Assembly (NCBI GenBank): GCA_022495005.1
Contig: JAGYXB010000665.1
Location: 558,001 to 622,000 of the forward strand
Reading direction: 5' to 3'
Length of the DNA: 64,000 nt
Origin: Rhyacophila brunnea
Taxonomy: Eukaryota; Arthropoda; Insecta; Trichoptera; Rhyacophilidae
Shown: positions 34,401 to 45,885 of the stretch, in pieces
Layout: each line of letters begins with the position of its first letter
Position numbering within the stretch: position 1 is the stretch's first letter
The notes under the pieces: generated by a model
What the model saw: the letters and a program-made list of their open reading frames with translations, nothing else
The model's database searches: none
What the model was told of the DNA's origin: nothing
Made by a program: the position numbers and the translations under genes

Positions 34401-34552
34401 ACTATCGAATGTATGTATTGTAGGTAATACGTACCTAAAAACACCCTTGTTTGAGAGTGGGTTTCGCGAAATTCTCTAATCCTCATTAGATGGTGTGTTT
34501 GTCATTTTTAAGAAGATTTTAGTTTCGACAAATCCAACAAAATAGGTAGGTA

Positions 34553-35838
34553 CGAGGGTGGGTCAATAATTCCTTAGAAAAAAGCATTAAAACAGTTTTT
34601 TTTTTATTTTTTTTTTTTATTTCTCAACATAATCTCCTTGGAGCTCAATACACTTGGTTAGACGTTTCTCAATTTTTTTAAAACCGTCAGAAAAATAAGT
34701 TTTCGGAAGGTCCTCAAAATAAGCATTTGTCCGATCGATGACTTCTTCATTTGAAAAAAAACGTTGTCCACTTAGCCATTTTTTTAAGTTTGGAAAAGGA
34801 AAAAGTCACTGGGGGCTAAATCTGGCGAATACGGTGGGTGGTCGACCAATTCGAACTTCAATTCTTCAATTTTAGCCATTGATCGTAAACATGTGTGAAC
34901 ACGGGCATTGTCCTGATGAAAGAGGATTTTTTCCCGTTTAAATGAGGCCGTTTTTCTTCAATTTTGTTTTTTAGCTGGTCCAATAAAGATGCATAATAAT
35001 CCCCTGTTATTGTTTTTCCTTTTTCCAAATAGTCAACGAAAATAATTCCACGTGCATCCCAAAATACAGTAGCCATAACCTTACCAGCTGATTTTACGGT
35101 TTTCGCCTTCTTTGGACATGGTTCGCCTTTCGCAATCCACTGCTTTGACTGTTCTTTCGTCTCGGGAGTATAGTGGTGTATCCATGTTTCATCTACAGTC
35201 ACAAAGCGACGAAAAAATTCATCCGGATTGCGTTGCATGAGCGACAACAGGGCTTTAGAGGCCACCACCCTATTGCGTTTATTGTCGACTGTGAGCAAAC
35301 GCGGCACCCATCTTGCAGAAATTTTTTCATGCCCAATTTGTCATGTAAAATAGAAATGACGCTACCTTTTGAGATCCCTGTAACCTCAATTATCTCACTC
35401 AACTTTAATCTTCGGTCACTTAACACCATATCGTGGATTTTATTGATCATTTCTGGTGTAGTCACCTCTACAGGACGTCCTGAGCGTGGTTCATCCTTTG
35501 TTGATGTACGACCACGTTTAAATTCATTTAACCAGTTATAAATAGTTGCAAGTGAAGGAGCAGATATGCCGTGAACTAAATCCAACTCATTTTTTATTTC
35601 CTTTGCTGTTAACCCTTTTATATTAAAATGTTTAATAACAGCTCTAAACTCAATTTTCTCCATTTTTTAAACAAGCAAATTTTTTTTTTAAATGTACGAG
35701 AAACACACAACAACCCGACCAATCTGATTGAAACTTCGCAGCATACTGAATCGGTAGTGCCGCTGCATGAAAACAAACCGCTTACAGTACTAGTCGCGCC
35801 ACCTGTCGGCTTTCTAAGGACTTATTGACCCACCCTCT
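34553..35838 (-). mobile_element. Mariner transposon, copy 2, defective
   Basis: 1286 bp, TA-flanked (34551-34552, 35839-35840). Same ends as copy 1 except that the outermost base of the right end is changed (TCT for TCG). Almost identical to copy 1 but carries small deletions that break the gene. Confidence 0.95.
34617..35663 (-). pseudogene. Mariner transposase, frameshifted copy
   Basis: Begins MEKIEFRAV at 35663 and stays in frame through the DNA-binding region. One-base deletions near 35322 (after LGMK), near 34930 (before FHQDNAR) and near 34792 (after SDFFLF) disrupt it. All three lie in short homopolymer runs, the usual sites for slippage or sequencing error. Confidence 0.93.
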
Positions 35839-36268
35839 TACCTAAGTAGCTACCTACCTAACAAATTTGCATAAAATTTGAGACTTCAACAGAAAAGGGA
35901 CGACATTCTAGGTCTGCCTAAGAGAGGCACTATGCCAGGTCTCGAAATGGACCGGAACGCACCGGAGCGCCGTTCCGGTTCGTGAAATCAGTAAAATTAT
36001 CGCTCCGCCTCGTGGAAAATATAATTTTACCGTCTGAGCTAGATAGGTCATATAACAAAAAATCCAACACGCTTATTTTTTTTTATGAAATACTAGCTGA
36101 CCCGGCAAACGTTGTTCTGCCATATAAATTATTTCTAGTGAATATTTTGGTTGTTAAATAAAAAATAACGAATGTATTGTAAGTGTGTAGGGATGGGATC
36201 TATGACAGAAAGAGGAATGGAGCGCTGTAGACGATGACCGCCGATAAAAACAAAAAAACACCAACCAT

Positions 36269-36721
36269 TCATTTTCTCAATTCAAAATGAGCAATTATGT
36301 TCATAATGAATGAATTACCTGTGGCGGGATCTCGTTGTTTAATGTTTATGCAATATCCGTCTTGTCCCTTCCAGAAAATTAGCGAATATTGGAGAGCGTC
36401 GTATGAACGGTGTGTGTCAACGATGAACTCGAGATTATTGTTTCTTCTTCGAATCACGATTTCTCGCGTCGATGTGCGATCGCCAACCATGATTCCAGCA
36501 ACGTCGTCAACAACAGGCGCATTGAATCGACGCACGTGCTCTCCAGCTGGTGTTTTATCAGGATTGATGACAATAGCGTGGTTGTCACTTTGCAATTCGT
36601 GCATGTGTGATTTGAAGAATTTCAATAATTCATTGTGCTCATTCAATAGGGCGTCCAGCTCGCCGACGACGCGCCTAGCATTAGGCGAATTGAGGTTATT
36701 GTAGCCGCAACGTGCATCCAC
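36269..36721 (-). pseudogene. Helitron replicase N-terminal fragment
   Basis: 151 codons with LNEHNELLKFFKSHMHELQS, VINPDKTPAGEHVRRFNAP, STREIVIRR and HRSYDALQYSLIFWKGQDGY, the region preceding the Rep domain in animal Helitrons. Just upstream in another frame is LLPMPNEPHKFLQIYFTGGE of the same protein. The HUH nuclease and helicase parts are absent. Confidence 0.88.
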
Positions 36722-36975
36722 ACGATTGATGCCACCTCTGCTCCGCTGTCCTCACCGCCCGTGAAGTAGATTTGTAGAAATTTATGTGGTTCGTTTGGCA
36801 TTGGCAGCAATTAGCCTACTTTGTGGTACACTTGGCCTTTGATTTTGAACGTTCAATGGATGAGCGGAATATTCAATATCTGGCTCGTACTCGAATGCGA
36901 GACGAAGGAACAAAGCGGATGTAAATGCTCAATGTACTTGTTGGCGTTGTCGGTCATTTGCTCTGCGTGTGTTAA

Positions 36976-37194
36976 CTACGAACCGGCGCGCTTGACTCCG
37001 TTCCAATTATCGTTATTGATTCGTTCAGCTCGTACCTCTTGTGATTGAGATGCACGCAATTGGGACATGCTCACACGCACATTTTCGTTATCTTGTTGGA
37101 TTTGTTCGTCTGTTCTTTCTGCTCTACTATTTCGCATGTTTGTTGCTTTATTCGTTCGACGGCCCAAATGGGCCTTCTTGCGTCTTGCTGGCAT
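36976..37194 (-). pseudogene. Helitron replicase extreme N-terminus
   Basis: 72 codons, MPARRKKAHLGRRTNKATNM and further Arg/Glu/Gln-rich sequence (RAERTDEQIQQDNENVRVSM). This is the repetitive basic head of animal Helitron proteins. Separated from the next fragment by a frame change. Confidence 0.7.
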
Positions 37195-38889
37195 TGTTCA
37201 CTGTAATACACGCACATAAATAGATAAATTAAAATAAATCGTACACAATTTTGCACGCACTGCGTTGTGATATGCCGAATGAAATCTCAAAATGACGCGA
37301 CGATTCTCTTGAATTCTTCTCAGACGTAGCGCCATCTGTCATTCAACAACATAAATAATTTCGATCTGTTTGAAATACGAACGACGGTTAAATTTATTCA
37401 TACAAAAATACTAAAATAGTGATTAAAAAATGGAAGGGTGGGGGTAGGAAGGTGAAAATTTGGGGTTATAGGTATTTTTGATGCCAAATAAAAAAAAATG
37501 TCAAAAAAATAAAAGAAAAAAAATTCTGGATAGAGATACCCTAATCACCTAGTGGTGTGAAATATACTTTACGACCTATTCTCATACCTAACAAATATAC
37601 ATAAAAAATCATAAAAATCGGTTGAGCCGTTTCGGAGGAGTACGACCACAAACACCGTGCCACGAGATTTTTATATATATAGAGATACTTACATAAAATT
37701 TGATAACTATGTTAATATCTTCAGAAAATCGTCGAGCGCTCCGGTTCGTAAACTTTTCCATTTCAAACGCTGCACTATGCCTAATGATGTCACTGTCCCT
37801 GATATAAGTTCTTGTAGGTAATTAACAGATCTGTTATTGACACATGTTCATACAAAAACTATTTATGTGAGTACCTATATTTGTAATTGAATAAGTTATT
37901 TTCTAAAAGTTATAGTTTGGGCAATTCTTTTCAGTGTTATGAATACCATTATAAATTTCCATTAAATACTTAAATTTCAATAAATACGGAAAATATATTT
38001 TATTTGTGACCTATGTTTCATGTGTTTAAAAAAACATTCTATCTAGTGGTCACAACACTAACAACCAAAATATCTAATCAAGATACACTAAATATAATAT
38101 TATTATTCATAGAGGTACCTATAAAAGAGTGTTATTATATATTACCATTTTAATTAATACTAACAATAACATATTTTTCTGAAACAAAACCAAAACGAAT
38201 CGTAGCGTACCTATATAATAAATATGAACATAAAATAAATACAGGTGTGGCGTGGATAACTGATTCTCCATATGTATAGGGAGGCAATCATTCAAGGGGT
38301 TGGGTAAATAAAATAATAATATGCTGTTGTATTAAATTGAAATAAAACTCACTTGCGGTAAAAACACCACCCAATGCTAATTACCTAATGCGGTATCAAG
38401 TGTTTTCATGAATATTGTCAACTCGTCTGGTGGGGAAAATGCTAACGGAATGTGAGCTTCCGAGTTATGCAAATTTTAAATGTAACACATGTTGCAATGA
38501 TTGCAATCATTTCCTGACTAATTATTCCAGAGCTCGAACTGTAGGTATTGTTTAATTTACGTGTTTCAGGCGCCGTGGATACCGGATTGTATCTATATTA
38601 TACTTTAATATCCTATTATAGGTAGTAGGTGGTATTTTTTAATGAATTTTACTCAATTAATAATGCATTCTTACCTCCAGTAGGTATTTAGTATTGTTTT
38701 CACAACAAAGGCATCATGGCATGCATTTACCTAACCATTGATTTTTTTTCACAGAATATTATAATTATTTTTTTGAATAAAAATCGAATAATTTTCATCA
38801 TATTAATTACCTCCCTGATTTATAAATTTCACATAGTGTGTCCACCTAATCATTGAATAAAACATGCTTTTGGTGTAGACGCAGCTTGT

Positions 38890-39186
38890 GGTGTCGCGCT
38901 CGTATATAATAAGGAGGCCTTTGTATTCGAATAAAGGGGCATTTGTAGTATGTTTATGAACGCCGCAAAGCTAATGAGTCAACGCGTGTCCGGTACACTT
39001 TTCCGTCGGCCGCTACATTCTCAAGCAGCCGATACACTTGTTTTTATTACCGCAGCCAGTTTTATGTTCTAATTTATAACGCGAAATCATGCGTTGACTC
39101 ATCAGTTCTGGGGCATTCATAAACATAATACAAACGCCCCTTTATTCGAATACAAAGGCCTCCTATATTATATACGAGCGCGACAC
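38890..39186. repeat. Foldback MITE with about 100 bp inverted arms
   Basis: Arms begin GTGTCGCGCTCGTATATA and contain AGGAGGCCTTTGTATTCG, then ATTTGTAGTATGTTTATGAA and GAGTCAACGC. Similarity may extend about 15 bp further out on both sides (AGACG...). The central 90 bp is unpaired. No coding frame. Confidence 0.82.
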
Positions 39187-39993
39187 CGGTATCTCGTCTG
39201 AAACGGGGGTAGATTGTGATTTTTTTCGCCGACGGATTTATTTTATTAAATAGTTAAATACGGCTTTCCAATGTTATTTTTTCTTTGCGTATTATATGCC
39301 TTATGCCATAAAGTTTTTTTTAAACATATTTCTCTTATACAAAATATAATGAAAAGTAAGGCCAGGCCGCCTATGTGTGTGTAGGTGAAGCATTGTGACC
39401 ACGATAATGATCCAAGTTCTCGGTGCACTGTGGTGCGTGCATTTCCACCTTTCCATCTAGTGCTAGTCCCTTTCAACAACATTACTTAATCAACCATAAA
39501 CGAAGAGAATTGAAAAAATTTCATATTTCTACATAGTGTCAATTCTTCTGCTGGATGAGTATAATAAATGTACCTACCATGCGTTTCTTTGCAGCAACTT
39601 TGAGAATAAAAATGTACCTAATGTAAATGAATTTAATATTTTCTCGGTAATTCACGAACCAGAATGTAATTATTTTATAAATATTCCACGAAACGGAGCG
39701 ATACCTAGTCTCGATGCTGCGTTCCGGTCCGTTCCGGTCTATTTCGGCTACTGTAATTATTCTCATATTATTACTTATGAGTTTTGTCGAGTTTAACAAA
39801 TAGTTTCCACAAAATAGTTTTTTCAACAACCGTGGTAGATTATATTAATATAATATACCTATTAATTGTCTATCATGATTCGTTTGATTGAAGTGGATTC
39901 GCAACATAATAATTAATTAAAATAGACATGTTGAGAAAATGATAAGTAATAATATATTTATTACCTACGGATCTTTGTTGGCAACGGACCCGC

Positions 39994-40185
39994 GTGTGTA
40001 TGTTTGACAAAAATGAAAAACGCAATATCGCGAGCCAGGTGCAACAATTCGTGTGCCGGCTGCTCTCCGCGCCAGAATCAACTGGCCGCGACCTCCCAAG
40101 TGTCAACTGCCATTTCCACGTCACTGAACACCAACGCTCCGAGAAGGATCTAGCGAATTTCTTAACACAATACATTCAAACCTAA
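39994..40185 (+). other. Coding-like open frame, unknown
   Basis: 63 codons with GC content well above the surroundings, including VQQFVCRLLSAPESTGRDL and EKDLANFLTQYIQT before TAA. It could be a terminal exon or a decayed gene fragment. No family recognised and no clear acceptor chosen. The opposite strand is also open in part. Confidence 0.25.
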
Positions 40186-42072
40186 ATAATTAAATGACAA
40201 TATTTTTCTATTATTATCTATTAGACACATGAAAAGTCTCAACGTTGAAACTTGAATTTATATACCTATTACAAGTCCTAGAAAAATTTTGACAACTGGG
40301 ACTACCTACGCGACTGCTGATTTCAAAAAGATGTAAATAACATTAATTACATTACATTTTTCAAAGAAAATAGGTAGGTACCTTATTATTTATAAAATAG
40401 TACCTACATACATGAGGAATTTACTGTAACTTTTTTTCAATATTATGTTGATTGAGCCAACATTCAAATTTAATTTTAGTACACATACCAAGTTTAATAG
40501 GTAATTTGTATCTTATAATGTGTTTGGTCGATAGCTATTTCGGCCTTCAAGTATGTTTTTTTGCTTAATTCAATAAAAATAATAACATTTTGAAACACTC
40601 AAACGTTGTCATATTATTATTATTATTGACATTTTAAAATCAGGAGATGGTAATATTTTCAGGTGTATGGGCAAAACACGTGTTTAAGAAAAGATTGGGA
40701 ACATAAAAAATGCATTTTTTCTCAACCGTTAACAATATCTACTGATATATTTAAAGTACATACGAGATATGACACAAATATGATTTATAAACACTAAATG
40801 AAAAATAAAATAAAACTGTTGTTTCTATGACACTGTTATCTGATTTTAAAGATGTAAATTCTAAAACATGTTGCAAAGATGTTTGTCAGTGTCGAGGAGA
40901 AAATGTTTTGTTTTTTTTAACTCACTAGGTATAGAAAATTCTTGTTCCTAATATAACATGTCGGCATTAAAAATGTCGTCAAAAATCTTTCGTGTCTAAA
41001 CTAAACAGGTTCAAATCATTTGTATTTCGCTGTTTTTTTATGAAAATTCATAAGTCTTGTATAAAATTAATTTTATAAATATTCAATAATATCAACAAAA
41101 GTGTCGTTTTGTATTTGCCACACAATTGTAGATACGGGCTTTAGAAACACATACAATGATGTAGATTATCTTAAATCATTTTATTAATTTACCTAATTAT
41201 TGTTATTGAAATAATGCAATCACAGAACAGATAATAAATAGAATACCAATAGGCTATATTCAACACGCCGCATGGTGAAGCAGGCTTTTGAATGTGTGAG
41301 TGTCCTACGAAAATGAAGCACGCATTATGCACGTGCAATAGTGTGTGTAATACACCAACATTATTAAAGGAGCGTAAATGCATAAACCGAGAGCAGTTTT
41401 TAGTATTCGACGCTAAACGTATTCTAGACACGTGTGTAAGCTTAACCCGGATTCATCCTTACTCGAGTCGGTTACCTGTTATCGCCTTACCCGTTGTGTA
41501 TTTCAGTTCCCATTATTTCTGAGTTCCCTGAATGCAATGAACGGGCATGGTATTTTTAGTATAGTCACCAAATTATAGGCTATGTCTATCTACTGATACA
41601 TATTTCTAATTTAACTTCTAAATAGGAACATAGGTTTAAATCTAAATGAAAAATGATGGGAAATTGTTTATTATATTGTCATACCTACCTACTTAAGTTT
41701 AATCCGTCAACACAGACTTGCGTATTATGCAGGATCAAGTTATATTATTATTAATAATAAAGATGGACAATTATTATTCCCTGTTCATATGACTGCGAGT
41801 GCACAATACTTTAAAAGTAGTACTGAATGTAACATTAAACTGGTTCAAACAAGCGTCATCGAAGAACTAAACACGAATCTTTCAAAGGAGTTTATCACAG
41901 TGACCCAAAGATTAATACGAACACAAAGTTTATCACATTATCTGCATAATGTCAAAATAATTTAATTAAGAATCGTGTAAATAAACTGCGTATTATGAAT
42001 GTCAAAATATGTTGATGGATGTAAAAGGATAAAATAAATAAAACAAATCAGAGTCAATTATTATCATTCTGT

Positions 42073-42165
42073 AGGGCTCGAAATGGAATGGTTTGTGAAA
42101 TCCTAGAGTCTAGACAATAGTGCTCTGTTTCGTCAATAGATTTAAAATTGCGTTCCGGTCGATAA
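42073..42165. repeat. Degraded CTCGAAATGG-family MITE
   Basis: Begins AGGGCTCGAAATGGAATG and includes TTGCGTTCCGGTCGATAA, both typical of the family seen complete at 61892-62128. The right end is missing. Confidence 0.55.
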
Positions 42166-42300
42166 ATTATTAAGAAGATACTAAACTTAGATAATTCTAG
42201 AGCATGGAAAAATTTGTATTTATATAGAGTATATAATAGACTACCATAAACTATTAAATTAAATCAATATTACCCCTATGTTTGTTGTAATGTACTTCAG

Positions 42301-42759
42301 CAGTGACGTCCCTAGACAAAATGCCACCCCTAGGCAGCGCCAAAATGCCGCTCCATTTTTTATACAGTATTTTTTTATCATCCTTTCATAACTCCAATAT
42401 CTAAGAAATGTGTTGTATGGATACATTAGGTACTAACAAAATATATATCACTAAAACATACAAAATTAAGTTTTTAAATATTTTTCCTCAAAATAGGGAT
42501 TTGTTGGCGTTGGTGACACAGTGGCTTGTTACACATTGTGAACCTGACAAAAAAATGACAGTTTTGCTAAACCTTTTACGTTGATTAATACATTTTTTTT
42601 CCAACCCTGATTTTTTAAATGGAAAGATATTTTCGTTATTACTAAGTTTAGGTAACTATTTCTATATATATACGAGATGATTCTCCTCGATTTGCCGCCC
42701 TTCGAGCAACTGCCGCCCCAAGCGACGCTCAATCTGCCTACCCCCACGGGACGTCACTG
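42301..42759. mobile_element. hAT-type MITE with CAGTGACGTCCC ends
   Basis: 459 bp. Ends CAGTGACGTCCC and, inverted, CAGTGACGTCCC, with a perfect 8 bp duplication TACTTCAG at 42293-42300 and 42760-42767. The interior has CGCCCTTCGAGCAACTGCCG near the right end. Non-coding. Confidence 0.9.
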
Positions 42760-43245
42760 TACTTCAGTAAGGCTTAGCTATAATTACACAATAATAAAAC
42801 AATGATGTTGAAAACTACTGAAAAGTGTTTTTATTGAAACAAGTAGTAATATTTATGGCTAAGCCATCAATTGCGATAACCATCTTTAGGGAATAATAAT
42901 TAATACAGATATATTTTTAATTGAATTAATTTAACGGGGTAGCACAACCCCATTTCCCCCCGTTAGAGCCGCCTACGGCTAAATGAGTGTAAAGACGTAG
43001 GTACTTACCTCAAATTAAGTAGGTATCATATTGTACCTGATCACTGAATTTATTTTTAATTTATGTAGGTATATGACGTTCCGCATGAATATTTCTAAGC
43101 CCACTATTGTTATCAACCAGTTAGAAGTATGTTGATACTATCACACCGTAGATTTATGCAGGTGTAGGTACACTTAGAGGTATTTAAGTCTGGTAAAATC
43201 GAGGGTGAAAGTTCAATAAGAAGCGCAGGATGGGTCGACTGTCAT

Positions 43246-43521
43246 GTGAGAGGCACAAAAGATTTATCGTCCATGGCGACACGAACCGAACAATTCACTA
43301 TCAAACTATTCCTGTCGAGAAAACGACGCCTTGTCATGCGAGGGATGAGCTTCTTCGCGGGGCGACGTGACGCGCCGGGAAATTCGACGCCCCTCCACTC
43401 TTTCACTAACGCGGCCGTCAACTTTCACGGCCCCCGTGAAAACTTGTACGAAAATGAAACTAAACTCTTCTACAAATTAATTAAAGCGATGAAGCCTGAT
43501 AAAGCATCGCTGACTTGTTAA
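43246..43521 (+). other. GC-rich open frame, possible exon or CpG-rich regulatory island
   Basis: 91 codons (ATG to TAA) in a 300 bp island rich in CG dinucleotides, surrounded by AT-rich DNA. The product is basic (LFLSRKRRLVMRGMSFFAGR) and matches nothing I know. An inner ATG (MATRTEQF) is also possible. It could be a first coding exon, a decayed gene or a regulatory island. Confidence 0.3.
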
Positions 43522-45671
43522 TATACCTTTCATCCAGTACCTACTGCTCTAGATTTTAATGTATATTAGGAACTGGATATAGTGGTGGTTAACCTTTGAA
43601 ACTTAGCTAATACCCAAATAACTATTTTATTTAATAGTATGTAATTATGTATGTACCTACCCTATTAAAAATAATCTTCTCGCATTTTTGTTATAAAAAT
43701 CACATACCTACTATTATTTTATTAAAATCAAAGAAAATTAACATTTCCATCCCTATTGACATCGAAGGAAAACATAATCGATGTTTTGTGTGTATGAATT
43801 TCATTCGTGGCAATTTGGGAAACAGATTTTTATACTCATAAATTAACCATATTTTCAAGTCTCTGTTTTCGATCCCCCGTCAATTAAACCCTATGTAATC
43901 TGAAGTATAATCCAAATAATTATTTAGCCCTATGTTAAGTCCAGGCCTGAATACATCAATATGTACTTATATTTCGTGATACCTAGTCGTTAGTAAAACA
44001 GATAATATAATGGTTATAATGTCCAGTCGAATATACGTAGAAAGTGCTTTCCGATGTTTGTTTTCATATTATTATTTTGATGACAGGCTGAATAAAAGAT
44101 TTCAACCGGCGATTAAGTTTTACATATCAAACAGTATCCAAAGGGTGCATGAAACGTTTCACTGCCTAGGTACTGTAGTTTGTTAGCGTTGCCATGGAAA
44201 CAACGTGACGTAACTTACGTAAATACATACTACTATTCGTCAAAACGTTAGATAACTAAAAAATATTTATGCACAATATCCTAATAAGCATTATATCAAT
44301 TCATACAATATGACAAAATTGTGTTGGTACGACTTTGTATAAGTACGTTATGATATTTTGATTAATAATATGCAGACACTTACGATAATATTGTATTCCC
44401 AATCAACTTTAATAATATATAGATTAAGTCAGTGTTTCTTGAAAAAGAAATAATACAATTCGAGTGTAAGTACATATTAAAATGATAATAATAAAAATAC
44501 AATGTAGTATGTACATAAAGATATTTAATTACACATTTTCAAAAATATAAAAATATCATTATAATACAATACTATTCTGACACCGTGAAAGTAAACGTAT
44601 TTTATGAACTGAGATTTAATATTTAATTAATACACCTCTATGATATACGTAATAACTCGATGTTTATATTTTACATAAAAAAACATATACAATATAGTAT
44701 TCAAGTGGGAAATTAAATCAATCCAAATTTTCATGTCTTTTCAAAGTCACCGGCTTAATGCCTTCCACATTAATCGGTTATATTATGGTTTATATCACAT
44801 TATTTCTACCAATTAGCAACGCTTAAAAATACATTTAAATGCATTATAATAATTCTACCTATCATAAAACGTGTGAATTTTCATGTACTTAACTGTGACG
44901 TGTGTATAAAATAAATGAATATCTTATATTTTCAGCACAGCTATTAGTTTCATTGCCTGACTAATTTGGTACACAATTTTAATTTATTACTAACTATATT
45001 GTAAATAATAGCCTACCTCTTATTGTAGATGTGACAGAGGGCAGCAACACTATAAACGTCCTTGCGGTATAAATATACTTATCAGACTGAGTCCATGCTG
45101 ATTCGCTGGCGATGTTGGTACCAACTACCATCGCTCCATAAAACACCCCAATAATAATATTGTACCCTCGATTTGGTTGATGTAAGGTACCCTACACCTG
45201 TGATGTAAATAAAAAATATTTTAAATTATTGTTCCGAAATTATGTAGGTACTAAACAGCTTAATCTAAAATAGGGGTGAAATACTACGTTGTAAAACACC
45301 AGTGGCGTAGGCAACCAAAGTTTAACCTTTCCTTTCCAAAGTAGGATATATTTGTAACGACATTATTATATTACCTAATTAATAATGACTACCCAGTAAA
45401 TTAATGTTTTCATATATTAAAAAAACGGTAAGTAGTATAATAATTGTATAACTATATGAAGACTATGCAGGATGTGTAACTAATTTACAAATGAATTTCC
45501 CATTATTGTGTCTGCAACAATTATTATATTTACACTAAGTACTGAGGATACGGACCCGGACAATAATAATGACGTCATTCAAATTGAAATTATGTAGGTA
45601 CATACGTCGACCACTCTTATTTACAAAGGGATATTATTAAAAATGATTAGTTATATTATGTGTCCCCCACG

Positions 45672-45885
45672 CACACGATGACTGGGCGGTAACGTATCTA
45701 CCTATACTGTCGAGATTCCGGGTTCGAATACCAGGTCTGGCGAAAAATAAATGTTGGTTTTTTAATGTAGGTATATTTACACGCAGAATATTGACCTAAT
45801 AAATTGAGCAAGTGGCCAATATCTTGTAAAAACAAAAAAGATCCTAATCGAATTGTAGAGCCAATTAAAAAAATGTGTCTCAATT
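45672..45885 (+). repeat. tRNA-derived SINE, copy 2
   Basis: Head with GACTGGGCGGTAACG and the B box GGGTTCGAATACC. The body has GACCTAATAAATTGAGCAAG and AAAAACAAAAAAGATCC, matching the - strand copy at 31262-31487. Confidence 0.68.

Larger units (their letters stand above)
24921..34552. other. Region without assignable genes
   Basis: AT-rich DNA that may contain a noncoding first exon and the promoter of the LDLa gene. It holds the hAT fragment at 25.2 kb, a foldback at 27.5-27.9 kb, a Harbinger-like relic near 30.1-30.6 kb and a SINE at 31.3 kb. Frames near 25766-26095 and 26194-26424 look random in composition. Confidence 0.5.
36093..37685 (-). mobile_element. Short Helitron with both termini
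   Basis: Read on the - strand it starts TCTCTATATATATAAAAATC and ends ...GCCGGGTCAGCTAG. A 7-pair hairpin (GGCA-AAC with GTT-TGCC, one bulged C) lies 11 bases before the terminal CTAG. It sits between A and T without a target duplication, all as expected for Helitrons. Only N-terminal pieces of the Rep-helicase gene remain, so it is non-autonomous. Confidence 0.92.
35936..37772. mobile_element. hAT MITE (CTCGAAATGG family) split by a Helitron
   Basis: Outer ends CAGGTCTCGAAATGG and CCATTTCAAACGCTG, with a perfect 8 bp duplication CACTATGC at 35928-35935 and 37773-37780. Removing the 1593 bp Helitron leaves a 244 bp element, close to the 237 bp sister at 61892. The interior carries GGAGCG and CGTTCCGG-type blocks shared by all copies. 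Confidence 0.88.
37781..42300. other. Region without assignable genes
   Basis: AT-rich. Contains the foldback at 38.9-39.2 kb, a degraded CTCGAAATGG-family copy near 39640-39765, an open frame at 39994-40185 and another degraded copy from 42073. No gene recognised. Confidence 0.5.

Noticed and set aside
36297..36704. 135-codon + strand frame
   Set aside because: Antisense to the Helitron replicase fragment, whose residues match the family.
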